Shown piece after piece: positions 1 through 5,627 of a stretch of 5,627 nucleotides of DNA (position 1 is the first letter of the stretch; each line of letters begins with the position of its first letter). Both the position numbers and the translations under genes were made by a program. Under the pieces are notes generated by a model. That model was not told the origin of the DNA and did not search any database. It was given only the letters and a program-made list of their open reading frames with translations. The stretch is from Candidatus Adiutrix sp. GTDB lineage: Bacteria > Desulfobacterota > Desulfarculia > Adiutricales > Adiutricaceae. Location of the stretch: NCBI GenBank assembly GCA_031286085.1, contig JAITUX010000238.1, forward strand, positions 1-5,627, given 5' to 3'.

Positions 1-2
1 CT

Positions 3-530
3 TTTGGGCTTGGCGATTTGGCCGTTTATCCCGCGCACGGGGTCGGGCTTATTGAATCCCGGGAGAACCGGACCGTCGGCAGCCGGGATTACGATTTCCT
101 CATCCTGCGCATCCTGGAAAACGGCCTGAAGATAATGATCCCGGCCCAGAACGTCCGGGAAGTGGGCCTGCGGCCCCTCATGGACCAGAGCGAGGTGAAA
201 AAGGTTTTCAAGGTCTTCCGGGCCACGCCCAGGACGCCTGAAAGCGCCAACTGGAACCGCCGCCACCGCGAATACATGGAAAAAATCAAGACCGGTTCGC
301 CCTGCGACGTGGCCGAGGTCATGGGCGAGCTTCTGGCCATGCGGGGGGAGAAGGAACTGTCCTTCGGCGAACGCAAGCTCCTGGACATGGTGACCATGCT
401 CCTGGTCAAGGAAATGGCCCTGGCCTTGAACCGGACCGAAGTCGAGGTCGAGGCGGCCATAGCCGCCTGTTTCCCGCCCCCCAAAAACTCCGTCGCCCCG
501 GTCAAGGCGCGTCCGGCCAAGTCCCATTGA
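3..530 (+). CDS. carD: CarD/CdnL-family RNA polymerase-binding transcription regulator, 5' partial
   Basis: CarD/CdnL proteins bind the RNA polymerase beta subunit and stabilise the open promoter complex, mainly at rRNA and housekeeping promoters. The visible protein begins FGLGDLAVYPAHGVG, the characteristic start of the N-terminal Tudor-like RNA polymerase-interacting domain (about the first 60 residues). A helical C-terminal domain follows, with the motif ANWNRRHREYMEKI. Its Trp (codon 252-254) aligns with the Trp of mycobacterial CarD that wedges into the promoter minor groove. The stretch ELSFGERKLLDMV and the helix after it also match the family. The TTG at 18 is not the start: it encodes the Leu of the conserved GDLAVYP motif and the frame is open to the window edge, so the true start lies just upstream. 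The visible 175 codons are close to full length for the family (about 160-170 residues). A short Pro/Lys-rich tail ends the protein. This is a stand-alone CdnL-type protein, with no sign of Mfd or a C-terminal HMGA-like extension. Confidence 0.93.
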   Translation, partial: FGLGDLAVYPAHGVGLIESRENRTVGSRDYDFLILRILENGLKIMIPAQNVREVGLRPLMDQSEVKKVFKVFRATPRTPESANWNRRHREYMEKIKTGSPCDVAEVMGELLAMRGEKELSFGERKLLDMVTMLLVKEMALALNRTEVEVEAAIAACFPPPKNSVAPVKARPAKSH

Positions 531-545
531 CCCACCTCCCCTTTG

Positions 546-600
546 ATGCCAAGCCGCGTCGTTGCTTTCAAAATAAAACCTTTTGAAAGCGGCTTGGTAT
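546..600 (+). repeat. Interrupted inverted repeat (hairpin) reaching the start codon of the pseudouridine synthase gene
   Basis: The right arm at 581-597 is the exact reverse complement of two blocks joined together, 549-556 and 565-573. This gives 17 Watson-Crick pairs with an 8-base one-sided bulge (557-564) and a 7-base loop (574-580). In RNA the stem can be extended by a G-U pair (548/598) and two A-U pairs (547/599 and 546/600), so it would take in the first two bases of the AUG at 599. No T-run follows either arm, so it does not look like an intrinsic terminator in either direction. The pairing is seen directly. A role in limiting translation of the downstream gene, or in ending or protecting the carD transcript, is inference. 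It could also be a dispersed palindromic repeat. Confidence 0.7.
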
Positions 601-1588
601 GACTGACCCCGGGGCGGAAATCCTCTTCACCGTGAGCCCGGCGGAAGCCGGCGAGAGGCTGGACAAGGTGCTTTCCAGCCGGCGGCCGGAGTTTTCCCGG
701 GCCCAGCTGGCCCGCCTCATCAAGGACGGCCTGGTGCGCCTGGACGGCCGGCCGGTCCGTAAACCGTCGACCGCCGTGACCTCCGGCGCGGCCGTCTTCG
801 CCCCCCGGCCCGAGCCGCCCCGGACCGGGCTTTCGCCCGACCCCGGCCTGGCCCTGGATATCCTCTACGAAGACGACCATATCCTGGTCGTCAACAAGCC
901 TTGGGGGCTCCTGGTCCATCCGGCTGAAAATTCGGCCGGCCCGAGCCTGGCGGGGGGGCTCCTGGCCCGCGACCCCCGCCTTTCGCAAGTCGGGGCCGGC
1001 CTGCGCCCGGGTTTGGTCCACCGCCTGGACCGGGACACCAGCGGAGTCCTGGTGACCGCCAAGACCGAGCCGGCCCTGCGCCGGCTGGCCGAGGCCTTCA
1101 ACCGCCGCGAAATCCTGAAGCGTTACCTGGCCTTTGTCCGGGGGCGGCCCCGGCCGGAGCGGGGCCTGGTGGACCTGCCCATCGGCCGGCACCGGAGCCT
1201 GCGCCACAAGATGGCCGCGGGCCGCGCCGGCGGGCGCCCGGCCCTCACCATTTACCGCCTGCTCCGCCACTTCCCGGAAACCGGGCTCGGCTTGGTGCTC
1301 CTGACCCTGGTCACCGGCCGCACCCATCAGGCCCGGGTCCACCTGGCGGCCCTGGGCTGCCCGGTTTTGGCCGATCCGGTTTACAGCCGGGGCGCGGGCG
1401 ACCTTCTGCGCCGCCACCCCGGCCTGGCGCCCTTCTGCGGCCGCCAGTTGCTCCACGCCCGCCGCCTGACCCTGCCCCATCCATACACCGGCCGGCTCCT
1501 GACTTTTCGCGCCCCCTGGCCGCGGGATTTCCTGGGCCTGTGGCGGGCGCTTGGGCCCCGGCCCGGCCGGCCCCTTGCAATTCCTTGA
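599..1588 (+). CDS. RluA-family 23S rRNA pseudouridine synthase (RluC/RluD-like, with S4 domain)
   Basis: This enzyme isomerises specific uridines of large-subunit rRNA to pseudouridine in the cytoplasm during ribosome assembly. An N-terminal S4 RNA-binding domain spans roughly residues 18-70 (GERLDKVLSSRRPEFSRAQL). The catalytic domain follows, with YEDDHILVVNKPWGLLVHP and the family signature HRLDRDTSG. Asp144 of that signature is the expected catalytic nucleophile. LVTGRTHQARVHL (about residues 237-249) and RQLLHARRLTLPHP near the C-terminus also fit. Its 329 residues match RluD (326 in E. coli). The S4 domain points to the RluC/RluD branch and away from RluA itself. The exact target uridines cannot be read from the sequence, so no symbol is given. 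A245 replaces the Ile usually seen in the THQIRVHL motif. The ATG at 599 is chosen because the S4 domain begins soon after it; only a weak purine stretch (585-589) precedes it, inside the inverted repeat at 546-600. The gene lies 68 bases after carD and may be co-transcribed with it. Confidence 0.93.
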   Translation: MTDPGAEILFTVSPAEAGERLDKVLSSRRPEFSRAQLARLIKDGLVRLDGRPVRKPSTAVTSGAAVFAPRPEPPRTGLSPDPGLALDILYEDDHILVVNKPWGLLVHPAENSAGPSLAGGLLARDPRLSQVGAGLRPGLVHRLDRDTSGVLVTAKTEPALRRLAEAFNRREILKRYLAFVRGRPRPERGLVDLPIGRHRSLRHKMAAGRAGGRPALTIYRLLRHFPETGLGLVLLTLVTGRTHQARVHLAALGCPVLADPVYSRGAGDLLRRHPGLAPFCGRQLLHARRLTLPHPYTGRLLTFRAPWPRDFLGLWRALGPRPGRPLAIP

Positions 1589-1603
1589 AAAAATTTATAT
1601 ATT
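1575..1603 (+). promoter_or_regulatory. Candidate sigma-70-type promoter for glgA
   Basis: TTGCAA (1575-1580) and TATATT (1598-1603) are separated by 17 bases. They match the -35 and -10 consensus at 4 of 6 and 5 of 6 positions. The site sits in an AT-rich patch that stands out sharply from the GC-rich surroundings. Its -35 box lies inside the last codons of the pseudouridine synthase gene. Transcription would start near 1610 and leave a leader of about 90 bases before the glgA ATG. Only sequence resemblance supports it. Confidence 0.4.
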
Positions 1604-1701
1604 GAAGACATGCTCCAAGCGGCCAAGGTGTGCCGGTCTTAGCCGGTTTTGAGGTCAAATTCCAGGCCCCAGGCGGCGATAATTATATCCGGAACAAAAG
1701 C

Positions 1702-3171
1702 ATGACCTCTGCCAAGCCCAACGTCCTCATCGCTTCGTCCGAAGTCAGGCCCCTGGCCCAGACCGGCGGCCTGGCCGAAGTGGCGGGGAGCCTGCCCGGG
1801 GCCCTGGCCGCCCTGGGCGCCCGGCCGGCCGTCATCATGCCGGCTTACCAGGCCGTGCTGAACAATCGCGCGGCCGGCTTCCGGGACACCGGGGTCAGCC
1901 TGGCCGTGCCCCAGGCCGGACAGATCATCGAGGGCCGCCTGCTCCGGGGGGAACTTACGCCGGGAGTGCCGGTCCACCTGGTGGCCTGCGACCCTTTCTT
2001 TGACCGTCCCGGCCTCTACGGCTACGGCGGCCTGGAATACGGCGACAATCCCGAGCGCTTCGCCTTTTTCTGCCAGGCCGTGCTGGCCGCCCTCCCTCAC
2101 CTGGACCGCCCCACGGACATCATCCTGGCCAACGACTGGCAGACCGGCCTCCTCATGCCCCAACTCCTGGAACTCGGCCTGGACCGGCCCCGGGGCGTTT
2201 TCGTCATCCACAACATGGGCTACCTGGGGCTGGCGCCCCCGGGGAAATGGCCCGTCCTGAACCTGCCGGCCTCTTACAACAATTTCGACGGCCTGGAATA
2301 TTTCGGCCAGATCAGCCTGTTGAAAGCCGGCCTGGTTTTCAGCCGGGCCCTGGTCACCGTCTCTCCCAGCTACGCCCGGGAAGTCCAGACCCCGGAGGGC
2401 GGCCACGGACTGGACGGGACCATGCGCCACCACGCCCACAAGCTGACCGGGATTCTCAACGGCGTGGATTACCAGCTCTGGAACCCCGGGGCCGATCCCT
2501 TTCTCCCCGCCAACTACGACGCCGGCGACCTTTCCGGCAAGCGGGTCTGCAAAAAGGAACTCCTGGCCGAAATGGGCCTGCCCCCGGCCGCGGCCGGACA
2601 GCCCCTTATAGGCATGGTCGGCCGCCTGACCGCCCAGAAAGGCCTCAGCCTGGTGGCCGAGGCGGCCGAGGACATCTTCCGCGCCGGGGCCGTCCTGGTC
2701 GTTCTGGGCTCGGGCGAGCCGGTCTATGAAAATATGATCCGGGTTCTGGCGGAACGCTTCCCCGAGCAGTGCCGCGCCGTCTTCGGCTATGACGAGGCCC
2801 TGTCCCACCGCCTCATCGCCGGGGCCGACTTCATCATGCTCCCCTCCATGTATGAACCCTGCGGGCTGGCCCAGCTCTACGCCTTGAGATACGGGACCGT
2901 CCCCATTGTCCGCGCCGTGGGGGGCTTGAACGACACCGTCCGCGACTTCGCCGGCGACAACCCCGAGGGCCTCTGGGACACCGGCTTCAAATTCTCCCAG
3001 TTCCAGGCCAAGGCCATGGTGCTGGCCGTGCGCCGGGCCGTCGAGCTTTTCGCCAGCCCCGCCGATTTCCAGGCCATGATTCAAGCCGGCCTGAAAGAGG
3101 ATTTTTCCTGGAACAGTTCGGCCCGGCAATACCTGGAATTATTTGAAAAAGTTCTTGAAAATACTGATTAA
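1702..3171 (+). CDS. glgA: Glycogen synthase (GT5 family)
   Basis: GlgA transfers glucose from a nucleotide-glucose donor (ADP-glucose in the classical bacterial route) to the non-reducing end of a growing alpha-1,4-glucan chain in the cytoplasm. The 489-residue product is close to E. coli GlgA (477). It has the two-lobe GT-B layout. The N-terminal lobe carries SSEVRPLAQTGGLAEVAG, NDWQTGLLMP (Asp145) and IHNMGYLGL (His170), followed by FGQISLLKAGL, TVSPSYAREVQTPE and ILNGVDYQLWNP. The C-terminal lobe carries GRLTAQKGLSLV (Arg308 and Lys313, matching the E. coli phosphate-binding Arg300/Lys305) and LPSMYEPCGLAQL (Glu385, matching the catalytic-region Glu377). The odd point is Gln20 where the KTGGL motif normally has Lys. 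The ATG at 1702 is chosen because the conserved N-terminus starts 7 residues in and a GGA (1691-1693) lies 8 bases upstream. The GTG at 1630 would add 24 residues unlike the family. The stop codon shares its last base with an ATG in the frame of the following GH57 gene, which suggests an operon. Confidence 0.95.
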   Translation: MTSAKPNVLIASSEVRPLAQTGGLAEVAGSLPGALAALGARPAVIMPAYQAVLNNRAAGFRDTGVSLAVPQAGQIIEGRLLRGELTPGVPVHLVACDPFFDRPGLYGYGGLEYGDNPERFAFFCQAVLAALPHLDRPTDIILANDWQTGLLMPQLLELGLDRPRGVFVIHNMGYLGLAPPGKWPVLNLPASYNNFDGLEYFGQISLLKAGLVFSRALVTVSPSYAREVQTPEGGHGLDGTMRHHAHKLTGILNGVDYQLWNPGADPFLPANYDAGDLSGKRVCKKELLAEMGLPPAAAGQPLIGMVGRLTAQKGLSLVAEAAEDIFRAGAVLVVLGSGEPVYENMIRVLAERFPEQCRAVFGYDEALSHRLIAGADFIMLPSMYEPCGLAQLYALRYGTVPIVRAVGGLNDTVRDFAGDNPEGLWDTGFKFSQFQAKAMVLAVRRAVELFASPADFQAMIQAGLKEDFSWNSSARQYLELFEKVLENTD

Positions 3172-3220
3172 TGGTTGTTTCAGGCGGCCGAAGCCGGAGG
3201 GCCGCTGAAATTGGAAGCGC

Positions 3221-3224
3221 AGGA
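3221..3224 (+). promoter_or_regulatory. Ribosome binding site for the TTG start of the GH57/DUF3536 gene
   Basis: AGGA is followed by a six-base A-rich spacer and a TTG at 3231. This is a clearer Shine-Dalgarno match than anything before the alternative in-frame ATG at 3171. It supports the TTG start, from which the protein begins MSSRHLIIHGHFYQPP, close to the usual beginning of this family. Confidence 0.5.
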
Positions 3225-3230
3225 AAAAAC

Positions 3231-5627
3231 TTGTCCAGCCGCCACCTCATCATCCACGGCCACTTTTACCAGCCCCCCCGGGAAAACCCCTGGCTTTCGG
3301 CCATCGAGCCCCAGTTTTCCGCGGCCCCTTTCGAGAACTGGAATTTTCGCATAAACCGCGAGTGTTACGCCCCCAACGCCCGTTCCCGCCGTATGTCCGT
3401 TGGCGGCATAAAGGCGCTCCTCAACAATTACGAGCACTTGAGTTTCAACTTCGGCCCGACCCTCTTGTCGTGGCTGGAAAAGTTCGACCCGGAAACCCTG
3501 GCGGCCATAGTCGCGGCCGACCGGCGGGCGGCCGCGGCCAAGGGCGGTCACGGCCCGGCCCTGGCCCAGGTCTTTAACCATATCATCATGCCCCTGGCCG
3601 ATTTTCGGGACCGCCTGACCCAGATTCGCTGGGGGCTGGCCGATTTCGAACGCCGTTTCGGCCGCCGGCCGGAGGGCCTGTGGCTGGCCGAGACGGCCGC
3701 GGACCTGGCCACCCTGGAAATGCTGGCCCGGGAGGGCCTGAAATTCACCATCCTGGCCCAGAGCCAGGCCCGGGCGGTCCGCCCCCTGGCGGACCGGGCC
3801 CGGCCGGCGGACCTGGCGGATACGGACTGGCTGGACGTCTCCGGCGGGCGCATAGACCCCCGGGAGCCCTACCGGGTCTTCTGGGGCCGGGGGCCCGGGG
3901 ACTACCTGGACGTCTTCTTCTATGACGGCCCGGTTTCGCGGGCCATCGCCTTTGAAAGGCTCCTGGGCGACGGGGCCGCCTTGCTGGCCAAGGTGGAGGC
4001 GGCTTTCGGCCAGGCCCGGGCCGACGGCGGGCCCCGGCTGGTCAACCTGGCCACGGACGGCGAATCCTATGGCCACCATTCCACCTTCGGCGACATGGCC
4101 CTGGCCTGGCTTTTCGACCGCCTGGCCTCTGACCCCGGCGGCCCCAAGGCCATTGAACTGACCAACTACGGCCACTACCTGGCCCGCTTCCCGCCAATCC
4201 GGGAGGCCCGGATTTTCGACCAAAGTTCCTGGAGCTGCGCCCACGGCGTGGAAAGGTGGCGCGACGACTGCGGCTGCAACACGGGCGGCGGGGGCGGGGC
4301 CTGGAACCAGAAATGGCGCCGCCCCTTGCGCGACGGCCTCGACTGGCTGCGCGACCGGCTGGCCGAAATCTTTGAAAAGGCCGGCGGGCGCCGCCTGAAG
4401 GACCCCTGGCGGGCCAGGGACGAATACATCGGGCTGGTGCTGAACAATTACGAGCCGGGGCTTAAGGAAGACTTCCTGGCCGCCCACGGCCGGGGCGAGG
4501 GGCTGGACCCCCAAGGGCGCCGCGAAATCTGGGCTCTCCTGGAATCCCAGTTGATGAGCCTTTACATGTTCACCAGCTGCGGCTGGTTTTTCGACGAAAT
4601 ATCCGGGCTGGAGCCGGTGCAGAACCTGCGCTACGCCCTCCGGGCCATTGAACTGACCGAAGGCCTGGCCTCGACCGATCTCCGCGAGGGCCTTTTGGCC
4701 TACCTGGACCTTATCCGGCCCAATTCCCCGGCCTACGCCACCGGGCGGGAGGTCTGGCTGCGGGAAGTTGAGAGCGGCCGCCTCTCCCCCGGGGCCGGCG
4801 CCGCCCATTGGGCAGCGGCCGTCCTACTTGAAGCGCCCCAGGCCCTGGCCGCCTTTGACGAGCCCCGGCCCGCCCCCGGCGCGTGCGCCGTATTCAAGGA
4901 TGAGAAGCGGGTCATCCTGGCCGGGGTGGTGGACTTGATAGACCGCCGCCTGGAACGGGTCACCAGCCACCTCTGCCTGGCCGGCTACTACGGCCACCCC
5001 CATCTTTTGGACATCTGGGTGGCCGACCGGGAGCCGGGCGCCGAAATCCCCGCCTGGCTGAACGAGGAAACCCTGGCCCGGACGCCGGACGACCCCGGGG
5101 CGCGCCTCTTGGAATTAAGGCCGGCCGGGGCCGTCCATTACGGTTGGGCGGACCTTTTGCCGGGCGCCCGCCGCCAACTGGTCCGCGCCCTCGTGAAGCA
5201 GGCCCTGGCCGAACTTCGGGACCAGGCCGAAGATTTTCACCAGCTTACCCGGTCGCCGGCGGGAGAGGTCGCTCCGCCCGAGGGTTGGGCGGAGATTTTT
5301 CTCCACCAGGCCGCGGCGGAAGCGGTCTTCAGCCGCCTTTTGAGCCCGGGGCCCGGACGGCTTGACGCCGAGGCCCTGGCCGAGTTCGTCGGGCAGGGCT
5401 GGCTTAAGGGCCCGGCCCAGTTTCAGGCCGCCCTCAGGGAGTCGGGGGAGGCCTTCCTGGCCGAGGCCGGGCGCGGCCTGGCCGAGGGCCGCCCGCCCCG
5501 GCCGATTTTGGCCGGGCTGGTTAAATTTTTGAAAATCGCCGCGGGAGGCCTGGGGCTGGACCTCTGGTCCGCCCAGAACCGGTGGTGGGATTTGGCCCGG
5601 GACGCAAAGTTCATGGGCCGCCTGGAC
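3231..5627 (+). CDS. GH57-type glycoside hydrolase with C-terminal DUF3536 domain, 3' partial
   Basis: This is probably an alpha-glucan-acting enzyme (amylase, transferase or branching type); members of the DUF3536 group have no firmly assigned substrate that I know of. The frame stays open for 799 codons to the window end with no stop, and the last residues (LDLWSAQNRWWDLARD) suggest that only a short C-terminal piece is missing. The N-terminal GH57 catalytic barrel shows HGHFYQPP (region 1, His9 and His11), then NRECYAPNA and FGPTLLSWLE. GLWLAET places the likely nucleophile at Glu154, and LATDGESYGHH places the likely acid/base at Asp276. A Cys/His-rich stretch follows (Cys336, His338, Cys347, Cys349), then WNQKW. 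The DUF3536 part, from roughly residue 360-400 on, includes MFTSCGWFFDEISGLEPVQN. Both catalytic carboxylates appear present, so an active enzyme is expected. No signal peptide or membrane segment is visible, so it is probably cytoplasmic. The start is TTG with AGGA upstream. The in-frame ATG at 3171, overlapping the glgA stop as TAATG, would add 20 non-conserved residues and remains possible. Its place directly after glgA points to glycogen metabolism. Confidence 0.9.
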   Translation, partial: MSSRHLIIHGHFYQPPRENPWLSAIEPQFSAAPFENWNFRINRECYAPNARSRRMSVGGIKALLNNYEHLSFNFGPTLLSWLEKFDPETLAAIVAADRRAAAAKGGHGPALAQVFNHIIMPLADFRDRLTQIRWGLADFERRFGRRPEGLWLAETAADLATLEMLAREGLKFTILAQSQARAVRPLADRARPADLADTDWLDVSGGRIDPREPYRVFWGRGPGDYLDVFFYDGPVSRAIAFERLLGDGAALLAKVEAAFGQARADGGPRLVNLATDGESYGHHSTFGDMALAWLFDRLASDPGGPKAIELTNYGHYLARFPPIREARIFDQSSWSCAHGVERWRDDCGCNTGGGGGAWNQKWRRPLRDGLDWLRDRLAEIFEKAGGRRLKDPWRARDEYIGLVLNNYEPGLKEDFLAAHGRGEGLDPQGRREIWALLESQLMSLYMFTSCGWFFDEISGLEPVQNLRYALRAIELTEGLASTDLREGLLAYLDLIRPNSPAYATGREVWLREVESGRLSPGAGAAHWAAAVLLEAPQALAAFDEPRPAPGACAVFKDEKRVILAGVVDLIDRRLERVTSHLCLAGYYGHPHLLDIWVADREPGAEIPAWLNEETLARTPDDPGARLLELRPAGAVHYGWADLLPGARRQLVRALVKQALAELRDQAEDFHQLTRSPAGEVAPPEGWAEIFLHQAAAEAVFSRLLSPGPGRLDAEALAEFVGQGWLKGPAQFQAALRESGEAFLAEAGRGLAEGRPPRPILAGLVKFLKIAAGGLGLDLWSAQNRWWDLARDAKFMGRLD

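Noticed and set aside
549..597. Intrinsic terminator after carD
   Set aside because: There is a strong inverted repeat but no T-run after either arm, and the stem has an 8-base bulge and runs into the next start codon. It is kept as a hairpin of unknown role.
89..1480. A long open frame of 463 codons on the minus strand across carD and the pseudouridine synthase
   Set aside because: It lies opposite two confidently identified genes, has a low-complexity Gly/Ala/Gln/Arg-rich product with no recognisable motif, and spans their intergenic gap. It is a by-product of GC-rich third codon positions.
1555..1574. GC-rich palindromic stretch at the end of the pseudouridine synthase gene as a terminator stem
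   Set aside because: GGCC-type self-complementary runs occur all over this window, and the downstream AT-rich patch is mostly A then mixed A/T, not a T-run.
1631..1650. Imperfect direct repeat of GCCGGT followed by a pyrimidine-rich stretch in the glgA leader
   Set aside because: Two short copies of a GC-rich hexamer are expected by chance in sequence of this composition.
1630..1701. An upstream GTG start for glgA adding 24 residues
   Set aside because: The added residues do not resemble the GlgA N-terminus, the GTG lacks a clear ribosome binding site, and the region overlaps the AT-rich leader. The ATG at 1702 places the conserved N-terminus correctly.
1639..3129. A 496-codon open frame on the minus strand opposite glgA
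   Set aside because: The product is a repetitive Gly/Gln/Val-rich mirror of the glgA codons with no family resemblance.
3180..4808. A 542-codon open frame on the minus strand opposite the GH57 gene
   Set aside because: Same cause. The plus strand encodes clear GH57 and DUF3536 motifs over this entire stretch, and the minus product is Pro/Gly/Gln-rich low-complexity sequence.

Overview
This is a GC-rich bacterial window with four genes, all on the + strand and tightly spaced. In order they are a CarD/CdnL-type RNA polymerase-binding regulator (5' end cut off by the window), an S4-domain RluA-family 23S rRNA pseudouridine synthase, a glycogen synthase (GlgA), and a large GH57-type glycoside hydrolase of the DUF3536 group (3' end cut off). 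Third codon positions are dominated by G and C, and this leaves long empty reading frames on the opposite strand. A CdnL-type regulator beside glgA and a DUF3536 GH57 protein, with this codon use, suggests a free-living, glycogen-storing Gram-negative bacterium. A deltaproteobacterial (Desulfobacterota-like) source is my best guess, but this is an impression from protein similarity and is not proven by the sequence.

Layout: 3-530 is carD. The 68-base gap at 531-598 is largely occupied by a long interrupted inverted repeat that runs up to the start codon of the next gene. The pseudouridine synthase fills 599-1588. The 113-base gap at 1589-1701 holds an AT-rich patch with a plausible sigma-70-type promoter, whose -35 box lies inside the end of the synthase gene. 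glgA fills 1702-3171. The GH57/DUF3536 gene follows at once, either from a TTG at 3231 with a good ribosome binding site or from an ATG at 3171 that overlaps the glgA stop codon (TAATG). It stays open to the window end.

How the genes work together: the first two are information-processing genes (transcription initiation and rRNA modification). The last two look like a glycogen module, in which GlgA extends alpha-1,4-glucan chains from a nucleotide-glucose donor and the GH57 protein probably remodels or cleaves alpha-glucan. The promoter candidate before glgA would let this pair be expressed apart from the upstream genes. No mobile element, CRISPR array, RNA gene or phage-like feature was seen. 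I found no convincing new system. The points most worth a second look are the start-codon hairpin at 546-600, the Lys-to-Gln change in the GlgA substrate-binding motif, and the uncharacterised GH57/DUF3536 enzyme with its Cys/His cluster.
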